The notes: generated by a model not told the origin, from the letters alone. DNA of 64,000 nt from Clostridiales bacterium Firm_04 (GCA_001603005.1 LVAJ01000027.1:1-64000), one strand, 5' to 3'; shown: positions 38,470-48,668, counted from the stretch's first letter. Translations and numbers: made by a program.

Positions 38470-38937
38470 ACCCGCGCCCCGCGCCCAGACAAATTATACG
38501 TCGGACAAAGGATAAAGAACAAATAGCTAAAATGCACGCTCGCATCCGGTTAAGTCATTCATCAGACATACAAACGGACATTCAAACGCGACATGCATAC
38601 AAACATACATAAAACAGAATTTGACGGGCTGTTTACGCCAATATGCAGCCCGCCAATATGCAATTGTCAAGATTCCAGACGCGTTGTGACTTCGGCTTAC
38701 TCTGGTCAGACACCTCATTGCGCTGCCGGTTCTGCCTACTGGACCGCACCGGCTGGCTTCGCTTTCCATTTCCCCGCGAATGCCCCCGATGCACAGCGCC
38801 CTCTACTAATAGTGCTCAAATCGCCAAAAATTGCACGTTTCCGTGCAACTAGTACCAAATTGTAATCAAATCTTCAGATTTGGAGCAATAATATGCAAAA
38901 TATTCTGCGGTTACAGCAAGATAATCATATACAAAAA

Positions 38938-38985
38938 ATGCCCCGAAGCAACCGTAAAATCGCTTCGGGGCATCCCTCTGTTCGG
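38938..38985. terminator. Terminator of the ABC/S41 operon
   Basis: atgccccgaagcaaccgtaaaatcgcttcggggcat flanked by A/T tract. Confidence 0.75.
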
Positions 38986-39003
38986 ATCATCGCAGGCTCT
39001 TTT

Positions 39004-40695
39004 TTACCGGAGCAGCGCGAGCGCCTGTTGCATCGCGTAGTCCTCGCCGTCATCGAACAGCGTGCGGATCGCCTGCTCATCGAACGGAATCTGCACATCC
39101 AGATCGTCCGTGCTCTGACGGTCGGTGCCGGAATCAATGAAAATATTGCCGTCTGCATCGTTGTTGACGCAGTTTGAGAAGGATAAGGCGCCGCCGTCCA
39201 GCGTCAGTCCGCCGACAGCCTGACAGGAGCCGTTCGGCTGCGTGAAGCCGATGACCGTCACATTCGGCAGCCCGCGCATTGCCTTGACCATGTAATCGCC
39301 GGCGCTGACCGTATTGGCATTGACCAGCAGGATCACTCTGCCGCCCTGAATGAAGTCCTCGCCGTTGAATGAGGTGACCTTGCCGGACAGGTATTTGCCG
39401 TTTTCATCCGTTTTCCAGCATTTTGCATCATCGTCCCAGACGCCGTCATATATCACCGGATAATGGCCCTCCGGCGCAAACAGCGACATCATTGCATTGA
39501 CCATGTGAGGAGAACCGCCGCCGTTGTTGCGCAGGTCAATCACATAATCCTGCACGCCGTCGTCCATGTATTCCTGAATCTGCATTTTCAGCTGATCCGT
39601 CATTTCCGTATAGGCGGACGGTTTGTCAGACGCATAGGATTTTGAATCATACGACATGCCGGTGACGCGCAGGCAGGCGGTCGTTTTGTCCATGCGCTGC
39701 CATGTCAGATTGCCGAGCGGAAGTCCCTGATCTATCGTTTCCATTGCGGGGAACAGCCGGTCGGCGTATTCTCCGAGCTTCGGCAGCGTGACCGTCTGCT
39801 CTTTGCCTGCTGCATCCAGATAGCTGACCGATGCCGTTTCATCGCCGAGCCCTGCAGCAAGCAGTCCGCTGTAAAAGATCTCGTTGTCGATGTCGGGATA
39901 GCCGCCGAGCTCCCACATGTTCTCCGTTTCGTCATCTGTGCAGGTCAGCTTCATGTTCCATGCGGGCGAAGTTTTGCTCGCTTCATCCGGCACCATGCCG
40001 TTCCATTTGGTAATGATCGTGCCGTTCGTGATGCCGTGTGCTTTCAGCGAATCATCGGTATTGACCGCGGCAAATCTGCCGTCCGTCAGGCGCATGACGG
40101 CAAGCCCGTAATCATTGCCGAGGATCGCGCGCACCGCTGCTTCTTCTGCTTCGCGGTCACGCATGGCATAGCTCACATGACCGTCGTGGAATGCTGCAGT
40201 AAAGCCTGCCCATGCATAATAATTCTTCGCCGCATCCTGCGTGCGCTCCGCTTCTTCGATCTGCGGCATATACGCCGCATAGAGCGCATCCCAGTCGATG
40301 TTCTTGTGCGCGGACAGCACATAATGCCGGCGCATGCGGTCGAATGCCTTCTGGAAATCCGCCTTGTAGCCGATCGCACGGTAGCGCGGATTCAGCAGGC
40401 AGACGGGTACCGTCAGCAGCATGCAGAGCGCTGCAATGACCGAACTGCGCTGACGCAGCTTCTTCTGTTCCGTGAAAAAGCCTGTCAGGGCGATCAGACT
40501 GCCGAGATAAAGCGGCAGCAGAGACAGCTCCGGTCCGTCCTTTGCAACAATGATTGTCAGGAGCGGGATGAGCCAGCATCGCTTCCAGCCGGTGCTCTTG
40601 GAGCGGTCCGCACGGTCTGCCAGAATGAACAGCGCAATGCAGGCTGCGATACCGTACAGCAATGCCAGAATATCAAATTGTTTCATGCTGCACAC
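39004..40695 (-). CDS. Membrane-anchored S41 family peptidase
   Basis: N-terminal TMs; YVIDLRNNGGGSPHMVNAMMSLF, GGRVILLVNANTVSAGDYMVKAMRGLPNVTVIG. Confidence 0.88.
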   Translation of the reverse strand: MCSMKQFDILALLYGIAACIALFILADRADRSKSTGWKRCWLIPLLTIIVAKDGPELSLLPLYLGSLIALTGFFTEQKKLRQRSSVIAALCMLLTVPVCLLNPRYRAIGYKADFQKAFDRMRRHYVLSAHKNIDWDALYAAYMPQIEEAERTQDAAKNYYAWAGFTAAFHDGHVSYAMRDREAEEAAVRAILGNDYGLAVMRLTDGRFAAVNTDDSLKAHGITNGTIITKWNGMVPDEASKTSPAWNMKLTCTDDETENMWELGGYPDIDNEIFYSGLLAAGLGDETASVSYLDAAGKEQTVTLPKLGEYADRLFPAMETIDQGLPLGNLTWQRMDKTTACLRVTGMSYDSKSYASDKPSAYTEMTDQLKMQIQEYMDDGVQDYVIDLRNNGGGSPHMVNAMMSLFAPEGHYPVIYDGVWDDDAKCWKTDENGKYLSGKVTSFNGEDFIQGGRVILLVNANTVSAGDYMVKAMRGLPNVTVIGFTQPNGSCQAVGGLTLDGGALSFSNCVNNDADGNIFIDSGTDRQSTDDLDVQIPFDEQAIRTLFDDGEDYAMQQALALLR

Positions 40696-40699
40696 CCCC

Positions 40700-41503
40700 T
40701 CAGTTCAGATCGTCCGTGCGGAAATAATGGTAGCCGAGCAGCAGCCAGAACGCACTCATGACCAGCGAGACAATGACGACGCCCGCGACTGTGCTGCCGG
40801 ACAGTGCCGGATAATAAATATAATTGTATTTCAGCGATGAGCCGTAGGTATACCACGCATCAAACTGGCTCAGATTGCCGATGCTCAGGATGCTCAGCAG
40901 ATAGGGATTGGTCATCAACCCGCGCAGATACGGGATCGACGCTCCCATTGCCATACTGTAACAGGCGAGTGCTGCAAAAATGGAGACCGTGAGGCAGGCG
41001 CTCATTTTTTTCGTCAGGAACGCGATCATGCCCATAAAGCAGCTGTATCGCAGAATTGCTGCCAGAATCAGGACGAGCCGCAGCAGAACATTGGAGAGCG
41101 GGATGTCTGTGCCCCAGCCATGCATGAACGTCAGCAGGGTAAACGGTACCGCAAGCACGAGCGCATAGCAGAGCAGGCTGATCACCAGCCCCGGCAGGAT
41201 GCGTGCAAAATAGACTTTGATGCGCGGCATACCGGCGGTCAGCTCATGATTGATCGTTTTATCCGTGAAGTCATCGCTGCAGCAGACATCCATAATGCAG
41301 CCCGGCATGATAAGCGAAACTGCACAGGAAAAGAGCGCGAACTGACCGAGAAATGCGGACGCCGTCAAGATCCTGCCGCTGTTGTCCGTGCTTTGCAGCA
41401 GGACGGAAAGTACAAGTGTGATCAGCAGTGCGATCAGCGGGAACTGGAAAATGCCCTTCCGGCGGAACAGCTGCCGGATCTGTGTTTTCATGATATCAGT
41501 CAT
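40700..41503 (-). CDS. ABC-2 type transporter permease
   Basis: Six-TM-like ABC-2 permease in operon with ATPase. Confidence 0.8.
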   Translation of the reverse strand: MTDIMKTQIRQLFRRKGIFQFPLIALLITLVLSVLLQSTDNSGRILTASAFLGQFALFSCAVSLIMPGCIMDVCCSDDFTDKTINHELTAGMPRIKVYFARILPGLVISLLCYALVLAVPFTLLTFMHGWGTDIPLSNVLLRLVLILAAILRYSCFMGMIAFLTKKMSACLTVSIFAALACYSMAMGASIPYLRGLMTNPYLLSILSIGNLSQFDAWYTYGSSLKYNYIYYPALSGSTVAGVVIVSLVMSAFWLLLGYHYFRTDDLN

Positions 41504-41515
41504 TGGAATCCCCCC

Positions 41516-42328
41516 TTACCGCAGATCCTTTTTCCGGAAAAACAGGTAGCCGAGCGCGATCCACAGGATGCCGAACAGAACCGAGCTGATGATCGTTTCT
41601 GCGACGAACTGCGACGTCAGGACATGCTTGTAGACATCGACATGTCTGCCGTTGATCAGCTCTGTCGTCGAGTTGTCAATCATCAGCAAGTCAGCCAGAT
41701 TCAAGCTCGCCGTCAGCCACGAAGGCGGCGTCCAGAGCCGCAGCATTTCTCCCAGTACCTTGAACAGCATTGTGGTCATGCAAATGAAAAATGTTGAGAC
41801 AAACGTGACGATTTCGTTTCCGGTTATGAATGTGAGTGCTGTGAAAAAGCAGAGCAGCCGGAACGTGACCGGAATCGCAAGGGCTGTGTGCAGCAGCGCA
41901 TTCTGTACCGTAAAGCTTGCGCCCCAGCCGTTGCAGACCGTGCAGAACAGTGTTCCGATCGGGAGGATCAGCGGAATGGAGATCAGACCGATCAGCAAAA
42001 CTGCCAGCAATCTGCCGAAATACACCGCACTGCGCTTTTTTCCGAACAGCACCTCATAGTTTGCGGTCTGATCCCTCAGATCCCAGCCTGCGATCCTGCC
42101 GGCGACCAGAGCACAGCACAGCGCCAGAAATTCAGAGCCGAACAACATTCCGCACTGGATAAATGAAAAGCTGCCGGTCACGCCGGAAAAGGGTGTATCC
42201 GGATCCATGAAGCACATGAACATGCCGCAGAAAGAAATCAACAGCATGAACACGAGCATACCGTATGAAATGCGGTCACGCTTTGTCTGATGCAGCGTCG
42301 CTTTCAGAATATTCCACATTGTCTTCAC
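41516..42328 (-). CDS. ABC-2 type transporter permease
   Basis: Multi-TM; overlaps end of ATPase gene. Confidence 0.8.
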   Translation of the reverse strand: MKTMWNILKATLHQTKRDRISYGMLVFMLLISFCGMFMCFMDPDTPFSGVTGSFSFIQCGMLFGSEFLALCCALVAGRIAGWDLRDQTANYEVLFGKKRSAVYFGRLLAVLLIGLISIPLILPIGTLFCTVCNGWGASFTVQNALLHTALAIPVTFRLLCFFTALTFITGNEIVTFVSTFFICMTTMLFKVLGEMLRLWTPPSWLTASLNLADLLMIDNSTTELINGRHVDVYKHVLTSQFVAETIISSVLFGILWIALGYLFFRKKDLR

Positions 42329-43232
42329 CTACCAGTTTCAGATAATAGCTTTCCAGATCCGCTTCATGCACATGCAGCGTCACCGGAATCAGTCCGTTTT
42401 CATAGAGTGTGCGCGAAATGAGCGGCTGCTCGTCCATGCGTTCAAAGATCCGGAGCGAGCCGTCCTTCAGGACATCGCATTCCGTGATGCCGAGCTTGTT
42501 TTGCAGGATCGCAAGCGCCCGCGCATCGTCATCCGTATGGACATGGTAGTATTCGCCGCATTGCTTGTGCAGATCCTCCGACGAGATCTCCTGCACGAGC
42601 CTGCCCTTTCGCAGAAAGAGATAATCTGTGCAGAGCAGCGAGAGTTCTGCAAGCAGATGCGAGGAAATCAGGATCGTGACCTTTTCTTCCTCATTGAGCC
42701 GTTTCAGCATGTTGCGGATCTGGATGATGCCCTCCGGATCGAGACCGTTGACCGGTTCATCGAGCACCATGATCTCCGGCTTCGAGAGCAGCGCACCCGC
42801 GATGCCGAGGCGCTGCCGCATGCCGAGCGAGAACTTCGAGGCAGGCTTTTTGCCGGCATCCTGCAAACCGACCAGCTCCAGTACCTCATCGACGCGCTTC
42901 GGATCGGGGATGCCCTTTTGCAGACGCAGCTTTTCGATATTGTCCCGCGCGGACAGCTCCGCTTTGGCGTAGGGCGTTTCGATCATGAAGCTCATGCGGG
43001 AACGGGCGTGGCAGAGCCCCTTTTCGGTCTCCTCACCGAAAATCGAGAAGCTGCCCGCTGTCGGGAAAACCAGTCCGCCGAACATTTTCATAATCGTCGT
43101 TTTGCCGGCACCGTTCGGGCCGACCAGTCCGCAGACCATGCCCTTTCTGATCTGGAAATCCACATGGTCAACGGCAAGCTGCTTTTTGTACTGCTTCGTC
43201 AATCCCTGTGCTGTAAGAACGATATCTGACAT
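42276..43232 (-). CDS. ABC transporter ATP-binding protein
   Basis: GLVGPNGAGKTTIMKM, FSLGMRQRLGIAGALL, IMVLDEPVNGLDPEG. Confidence 0.95.
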   Translation of the reverse strand: MSDIVLTAQGLTKQYKKQLAVDHVDFQIRKGMVCGLVGPNGAGKTTIMKMFGGLVFPTAGSFSIFGEETEKGLCHARSRMSFMIETPYAKAELSARDNIEKLRLQKGIPDPKRVDEVLELVGLQDAGKKPASKFSLGMRQRLGIAGALLSKPEIMVLDEPVNGLDPEGIIQIRNMLKRLNEEEKVTILISSHLLAELSLLCTDYLFLRKGRLVQEISSEDLHKQCGEYYHVHTDDDARALAILQNKLGITECDVLKDGSLRIFERMDEQPLISRTLYENGLIPVTLHVHEADLESYYLKLVGEDNVEYSESDAASDKA

Positions 43233-43425
43233 ATTCTGACCTCCTGTTTCGGATTTTGCTTTGGATATCCTTGCTGATTATATCATAAAAGGAAATCATA
43301 AAGAATTTCTTAATTCCTTCAAAATTCACAAATTGTTCATAACTGAGATGCAAGCTATCAATCTATACACCGACAACAAAAGCCCCGATGTCTCACATCA
43401 GGGCTTCTTTCTGCTGATTCAAAAA

Positions 43426-43920
43426 TCAACGGTTGTTGACCGGCTCCGGATACAGGTCATGATGCGTCAGGCGGTCCCACGCGACCTGCTCCCACTTTGT
43501 CCCAGGCATGCCGTAATTGCAGTAGGGATCAATCGAAATGCCGCCGCGGGGCAGGAATTTGCCCCAGACCTCGATATAGGCAGGCTCCATGAGTTTAATG
43601 AGATCGTTCATGATGATGTTCACGCAGTCCTCGTGGAAATCGCCGTGGTTACGGAAGCTGAACAGATACAGCTTCAGCGACTTGCTCTCGACCATTTTGA
43701 TGCGCGGCACATAGGAAATGTAGATCGTTGCAAAGTCCGGCTGACCGGTAATCGGGCAGAGACTTGTAAATTCGGGACAGTTGAATTTGACGAAATATTC
43801 TCTGTCCGGATGCTTGTTCTCGAAGGTTTCGAGCACCGACGGATCATAGTCCGAGGGATATCTGGTATGCTGATTGCCGAGCAGCGTGATGCCTTCCTGC
43901 TCCTTATTCCGTTCGCTCAT
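43426..43920 (-). CDS. queF: NADPH-dependent 7-cyano-7-deazaguanine reductase
   Basis: [51 protein letters not shown]. Confidence 0.96.
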   Translation of the reverse strand: MSERNKEQEGITLLGNQHTRYPSDYDPSVLETFENKHPDREYFVKFNCPEFTSLCPITGQPDFATIYISYVPRIKMVESKSLKLYLFSFRNHGDFHEDCVNIIMNDLIKLMEPAYIEVWGKFLPRGGISIDPYCNYGMPGTKWEQVAWDRLTHHDLYPEPVNNR

Positions 43921-43935
43921 AGTTCGCGCTCCTTT

Positions 43936-44151
43936 TCAGATTCTGCCGACGATTTTCAGATACCGGACGACGGCGTTCAGGATATCGTGGTAGACATCCT
44001 CCATGCCCTCCGGAACGAGGATCGACTGCTGCGGGATATCGCAGATAAATGTGACCGGTCTGCCCTGATAGGTTCCCGCGATGCCGTGCATGACGTCCCC
44101 GATCAGCTTGACGGTATCCGGCTGGACTTCAAAATGTGTTGCTTCGCTCAT
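43936..44151 (-). CDS. Small uncharacterised protein between queF and queC
   Basis: 71-aa ORF in operon register with its neighbours. Confidence 0.6.
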   Translation of the reverse strand: MSEATHFEVQPDTVKLIGDVMHGIAGTYQGRPVTFICDIPQQSILVPEGMEDVYHDILNAVVRYLKIVGRI

Positions 44152-44858
44152 CTGGATACTCCTTTCTGCTGATCCGGCGTTAGTGCGGGATCTGCGATGC
44201 CGTTTGCTGCAAATGCTGCCGCGCGGTCACGGCAGGTGCCGCAGAGCCCGCAGGGACGGTCGCCGCCCTCATAGCAGCTCCATGTCAGCGCATACGGCGC
44301 ATGCAGCCGCAGACCTTCCGCGACGACATCCGCTTTTGTTTTCCCGACAAACGGCGCTTCCACGCGCAGCTGCTTTCCGCTGCCGAGGAAGATCGCCTGA
44401 TTGATCGCATCGTTGAAATCCTGACTGCAGTCGGGATAGGCATTGCCTGCTGCGTCATCGGCATGCGCACCGTAATAGATCACCTCGCAGCCGTGCGACA
44501 GCGCGATGCTCGCCGCAGAGGACAGGAACAGTCCGTTGCGGAACGGCACATAGGTCGAGACTGGCTTGCCGTCTGTTTCGGTGAGCTGCTCGGCATAGCT
44601 TTCTTTCGGGATCTCCTGTGTACTGCCTTTCAGCAGCGAGCAGTCGGAATCTGCGAAAATTGCAGCAAGATCGAGCGTTTGCAGTGTGACACCGTAATGC
44701 GCCGCGACTGCCTTTGCCGCTTCGATCTCCTTCGTATGCTTCTGCCCGTAGCTGACCGACAGTGCGAGCACCTCGTCTGCGCCGTAACGCTCGACAGCGA
44801 GCGCCAGACAGGTCGTGCTGTCCAGTCCGCCGCTGAATAAAACCAGTGCCTTCATCAT
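44148..44858 (-). CDS. queC: 7-cyano-7-deazaguanine synthase
   Basis: [58 protein letters not shown]. Confidence 0.97.
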   Translation of the reverse strand: MMKALVLFSGGLDSTTCLALAVERYGADEVLALSVSYGQKHTKEIEAAKAVAAHYGVTLQTLDLAAIFADSDCSLLKGSTQEIPKESYAEQLTETDGKPVSTYVPFRNGLFLSSAASIALSHGCEVIYYGAHADDAAGNAYPDCSQDFNDAINQAIFLGSGKQLRVEAPFVGKTKADVVAEGLRLHAPYALTWSCYEGGDRPCGLCGTCRDRAAAFAANGIADPALTPDQQKGVSR

Positions 44859-45424
44859 TTTACCCCCTCGGTGATCAGTCTTTGCAGGTTCCAGTCCTCG
44901 CGGAATCTGCCGCAGAATGTCTGTGTGACGGTTCTTGCAGACGCATTGCGGATGCCGCGCGCCGTCATGCAGCTGTGCGTACCCGCGATCACCACGCCGA
45001 CATCCGGCGTGCCCGCTGCATCCATCATGATCTCTGCGATATCCGAACCGAGCCGCTCCTGCAATTGCAGCCGCTTTGCCGCCATGTCGCAGATGCGCGC
45101 GATCTTGGAAAGCCCGATCACTTTGCCCTGCGGCACATATGCCACATTGACCGACATATCGTACATCAGCGCGAGATGATGCTCGCAGTAGGAGAACACC
45201 TCGATATCCCGCACGACAACGGGGCCGGCGTTCTGCGGGGCTTCAAAGGTCTTGCCGAACAGTTCGGCGATCTCGTGATTCGTATAGTTGATGCCGTCGA
45301 ACACCTCGGCGTACATTCTTGCCACGCGCGCCGGTGTTTCGAGCAGTCCTTCGCGGTTGGGATCCTCGCCGAGCGCCAGCAGAATGCCGCGGACATGCTC
45401 CTCAATTGCTTTCTGGTCGATCAT
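44855..45424 (-). CDS. folE: GTP cyclohydrolase I
   Basis: [41 protein letters not shown]. Confidence 0.97.
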   Translation of the reverse strand: MIDQKAIEEHVRGILLALGEDPNREGLLETPARVARMYAEVFDGINYTNHEIAELFGKTFEAPQNAGPVVVRDIEVFSYCEHHLALMYDMSVNVAYVPQGKVIGLSKIARICDMAAKRLQLQERLGSDIAEIMMDAAGTPDVGVVIAGTHSCMTARGIRNASARTVTQTFCGRFREDWNLQRLITEGVK

Positions 45425-45445
45425 ATCATCACTCTTTCTCTCTGT

Positions 45446-46183
45446 TTATCCATTATAATCGTAGAATATCTCGTCCAGCAGCCTGTCCAGCGCCCGACGA
45501 TCTCCGACTGCCGCCCTGAGCAGTGCGCCTGCATTGGCAAGCATCAGCTTCAGGTACATCCAGTCCCCCATCTCGTCATATTTCCGCGTCGAATTGATAA
45601 GATAATTCTGACGCAGAACCGTGTATTTCCTGCCGTGCAGCTTTCCGTATGCCTTCAGCCGTTTCGCGGTCGCGGCGTCTTCCATTGCCTTTTTCTCGAC
45701 AAATCCGCCGACCGCCCGAAAGGTCGCTGCTTCTGCCCAGAAGATGCCGCAGTACAGTCCGGTGAGCCGGAATGCCGCACGGCAAAGCAGGTCATTGCAG
45801 AAAAGCGCGGCGGAATACCGCTCAAACCGGATCGGTGCGCCGCCTCCGATATAGCGTCCGGTTTTCAGCAGCGCGGCAATCTCGCTGAGCGTTCCTTTTG
45901 TCATGCGGTTGTCGCAGTCGATCGTGACGATGATTCTGCCGGTCGCTGCCGCAATGCCCGCATTCCGCACCTTTGCGATGCAGCGGTCGCCGTTCGGAAT
46001 GATGCGTGCACCGCATGCCTGCGCAATCTCCGCAGTCCGGTCGGTACAGCGGTTGCACACGACGATGATCTCGGCTGTTCTGCCGGATTCCGCAGCAGCC
46101 TTCCGAACAGAGCGGATGCATCTTGCAACATACCGCTCCTCATTGTGTGCGGGGATGACAACTGAAAAAGTACAGTTCTGCAC
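45446..46183 (-). CDS. Family 2 glycosyltransferase inside the queuosine operon
   Basis: FSVVIPAHNEERYVARCIRSV, IIVVCNRCTDRTAEIA, IIVTIDCDNRM. Confidence 0.9.
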   Translation of the reverse strand: MQNCTFSVVIPAHNEERYVARCIRSVRKAAAESGRTAEIIVVCNRCTDRTAEIAQACGARIIPNGDRCIAKVRNAGIAAATGRIIVTIDCDNRMTKGTLSEIAALLKTGRYIGGGAPIRFERYSAALFCNDLLCRAAFRLTGLYCGIFWAEAATFRAVGGFVEKKAMEDAATAKRLKAYGKLHGRKYTVLRQNYLINSTRKYDEMGDWMYLKLMLANAGALLRAAVGDRRALDRLLDEIFYDYNG

Positions 46184-46222
46184 GATTTTTCTCCTGTATA
46201 CTATCCGGGATCCGCAGACTGC

Positions 46223-46891
46223 TCATACGCCCCTTGCCGTGGGATCCCAGATGAATTTATGCAGCTGCAATTGCAGCCGGAAACTGCCCATTTTCTGCTC
46301 TTTCATGATCTCCACGATCTCTGCGGGATCAATCCGCCCGAACACGGGGCTCAGATACATCGGACACTGCGGCTCAAACTGCTCTGCGATCTCCTTTGCG
46401 CGGAATACATCCGCACGCGATCCGCAGACGAATTTTACGCAGTCCCATTCCCGCAGCAGCGCGAAATTTTCCGTGCACATATGCTGTTCCATTTTGCTCG
46501 ACGGCAGCTTGTAATCCATCGTGAATACGGCGCCGCATTTCCGGAACGGTTCGAGCGGCACTGCGCCGTTTGTCTCGATCTCGACACGCAGCCCGAGCGT
46601 TTTGCCGAGCCGGTCGATCAGTTCGCCGATGTGCGCCTGCAAAAGCGGTTCACCGCCCGTCAGCGTGACATTCCGCACACCCTGCGCGGCGGCATCTTCT
46701 GCGATCTGCATCAGCCGCGGCAGCCCGACGATCTCGCAGGGCGCATCCTTGCCGCATGCCCATGCCGTATCGCACCAGTCGCACCGGAGATTGCAGCCCG
46801 CAAACCGCAGGAACAGCGCGAGTTCTCCGGCACAGCGTCCCTCGCCGTTGATGCTGATGAAATGCTCTGCCAGTTTGAATGTACTGCTCAT
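46223..46891 (-). CDS. queE: 7-carboxy-7-deazaguanine synthase (radical SAM)
   Basis: FISINGEGRCAGELALFLRFAGCNLRCDWCDTAWAC, VTLTGGEPLLQ. Confidence 0.95.
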   Translation of the reverse strand: MSSTFKLAEHFISINGEGRCAGELALFLRFAGCNLRCDWCDTAWACGKDAPCEIVGLPRLMQIAEDAAAQGVRNVTLTGGEPLLQAHIGELIDRLGKTLGLRVEIETNGAVPLEPFRKCGAVFTMDYKLPSSKMEQHMCTENFALLREWDCVKFVCGSRADVFRAKEIAEQFEPQCPMYLSPVFGRIDPAEIVEIMKEQKMGSFRLQLQLHKFIWDPTARGV

Positions 46892-46892
46892 A

Positions 46893-47312
46893 TCACACCT
46901 CGTAGGTTGCGCAGTTGTCCGGCGTTTCATAGACCGTCACGCGCAGAACCGGCAAGCCCTGTGCCGTGAGCGTCTCGAAAAACGCCCGCGCAAAGTTCTC
47001 GGCGGTCGGGCGGTAGGGGACTTCGATCAGCCGGAACTGCTCGTCCTGCAATGCCGCAAGCGTCGCGGCTTTCAGCGAGCCCGTTTCATAGATCAGCGCA
47101 TGGTCATAGTGATCCGCAAGCGCGCGCACCGTCTTTTTCAGGTCGCCGAAGTCGATCACCATGCCGCGTTTTTCGCCGGTCTGCTGCAAATGCTCCTGTC
47201 CCGCCTCGACCTCGATCATCCAGTGATGTCCGTGCAGATTCGCACATTTTCCGTTGTAGCCCGCCAGAAAATGCGCACTGTCAAAGGCAGCTGCGGTTTT
47301 CAGCCGATACAT
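46893..47312 (-). CDS. queD: 6-carboxytetrahydropterin synthase
   Basis: FDSAHFLAGYNGKCANLHGHHWMIEVE, MVIDFGDLKKTVRALADHYDHALIYE, RPTAENFARAFFE; ATG at 47312. Confidence 0.95.
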   Translation of the reverse strand: MYRLKTAAAFDSAHFLAGYNGKCANLHGHHWMIEVEAGQEHLQQTGEKRGMVIDFGDLKKTVRALADHYDHALIYETGSLKAATLAALQDEQFRLIEVPYRPTAENFARAFFETLTAQGLPVLRVTVYETPDNCATYEV

Positions 47313-47331
47313 CGCCCTCACTCCTATATCA

Positions 47332-47435
47332 TAAAAAAATACTCCCGTCCGCATGCAGACAGGAGCCTTGTTGTTCCGTAAGTCTGCCCTGGTTTTGTTT
47401 TCCGACAGGATGGCGCAAACGAACTGTCGGGCATG
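47332..47435 (-). promoter_or_regulatory. Probable preQ1 riboswitch plus intrinsic terminator upstream of queD
   Basis: Minus strand: ccgacag-ttcgtttgcgccatc-ctgtcgg stem, A-rich tail gaaaacaaaacc, then ctcctgtctgcatgcggacgggag hairpin and U-tract before queD. Confidence 0.7.
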
Positions 47436-47453
47436 CGGACGCATACCGCATTC

Positions 47454-47519
47454 AGTATACCACAGTGCGCCGCATTTGTCAAGTATCCGGTTGACTTTTT
47501 CTGCGAGATCGCTTATAAT
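47454..47519. promoter_or_regulatory. Back-to-back divergent sigma-A promoters
   Basis: Minus TTGACA-N17-TATACT (47454-47482); plus TTGACT-N17-TATAAT (47491-47519). Confidence 0.85.
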
Positions 47520-47555
47520 AGTTTTATCGGATAACAAGCAGAAAGGAGCACTGTC

Positions 47556-48635
47556 ATGCAAACAGATGAAATCAGACTGCTGCAAACACTGCACACGGTC
47601 ACGGACACGGATTCCGGTTCGGACGATGCAGAATACCGCATTTCGTTTTCGGTTGACTGCGCGTTCAGGAAAGCAAAATCGCATGCTGCGGAAGTGATGA
47701 TGCTCTGCACCTATGCGCCGGATGCGGAATACGGGACAGAGGGCGACAGCCCGTATCTTGCGGTTCAGTGCGATGATGCGGTTTATGAAGCGGTCGAATC
47801 CTACAAGAAAACCGGCAGCTTTGACGGCGCATCGGAGCTGACGCCGCTTTCCGGACAGTTCCTGTTCAAAGCGAAAATGGAATACTTTGGGGAGATGATG
47901 TATTTTTACGCGCTCGACCGCTGCGGCGGGTTCTGGGAGAACAACGCGCTGTGCATGGTCTATCCGAAGAAATATGCCGGCACGGAAAATGAGCAGCGGC
48001 TCATGCAGGTGCTCGATGCCGCCGCTGCCAGCTACCGCGAGGAACGCATCGGCAGCGATCCTGCGCCGCACAGCCAAGCGCCCGCTCCGGTATCGCAGCA
48101 AACCGCAAAGCGTGATGTGCTGCAAACCGTCACGCAAACCGCGAAAAAAATCAACCGGCTGCGATTCTGGGCAAGGCTTGCGGTGCTGGTCGGGCTGATT
48201 GCGGTCATGATCGGCGGCGGGATCGCCAAACGCTTCCGGATACAGCATCTCATTGCGCAGAACGGCAGCGAAACCGTTCTCTCTGACTTTACGCCGGACG
48301 AACAGCAGCAGATCCTCGATGCATTTCATATCACGGTTCCCGCGCAGGAGCAGGATGCCTGCGTATCGGCATTTCTGCGCAGCAACCGGAATGAAAAGAT
48401 GTGCTCCTATGTCATCGAGATCGGCGGTGTTTCGGATTATGATGCGTTTTTTGCGGCGAATGCGGCGCGCGATCTGGGACAGTCGGTCAATGAAACGCGC
48501 GTGCCGGATCCGAAAAAACGGTATTATATCACGTACAATGTGCATTTCGTGCAGGATCCCGAACAGCGCGCAAAGCATGAACATGCCGCTGCCTATGACC
48601 GGATCGAGGCGCTGTTTGCGGCGCTCTCTGCATGA
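47556..48635 (+). CDS. Hypothetical single-TM protein
   Basis: Plus promoter upstream; C-half TM ARLAVLVGLIAVMIGGGIA. Confidence 0.7.
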   Translation: MQTDEIRLLQTLHTVTDTDSGSDDAEYRISFSVDCAFRKAKSHAAEVMMLCTYAPDAEYGTEGDSPYLAVQCDDAVYEAVESYKKTGSFDGASELTPLSGQFLFKAKMEYFGEMMYFYALDRCGGFWENNALCMVYPKKYAGTENEQRLMQVLDAAAASYREERIGSDPAPHSQAPAPVSQQTAKRDVLQTVTQTAKKINRLRFWARLAVLVGLIAVMIGGGIAKRFRIQHLIAQNGSETVLSDFTPDEQQQILDAFHITVPAQEQDACVSAFLRSNRNEKMCSYVIEIGGVSDYDAFFAANAARDLGQSVNETRVPDPKKRYYITYNVHFVQDPEQRAKHEHAAAYDRIEALFAALSA

Positions 48636-48668
48636 TACTGTATATGGAGCAAATGGAAGGGGAACAAC

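Noticed and set aside
43426-47312. 7-deazaguanine DNA modification (dpd) island
   Set aside because: Only preQ0/preQ1 synthesis genes plus a GT are present; no DpdA-type transglycosylase or dpd restriction genes were seen.
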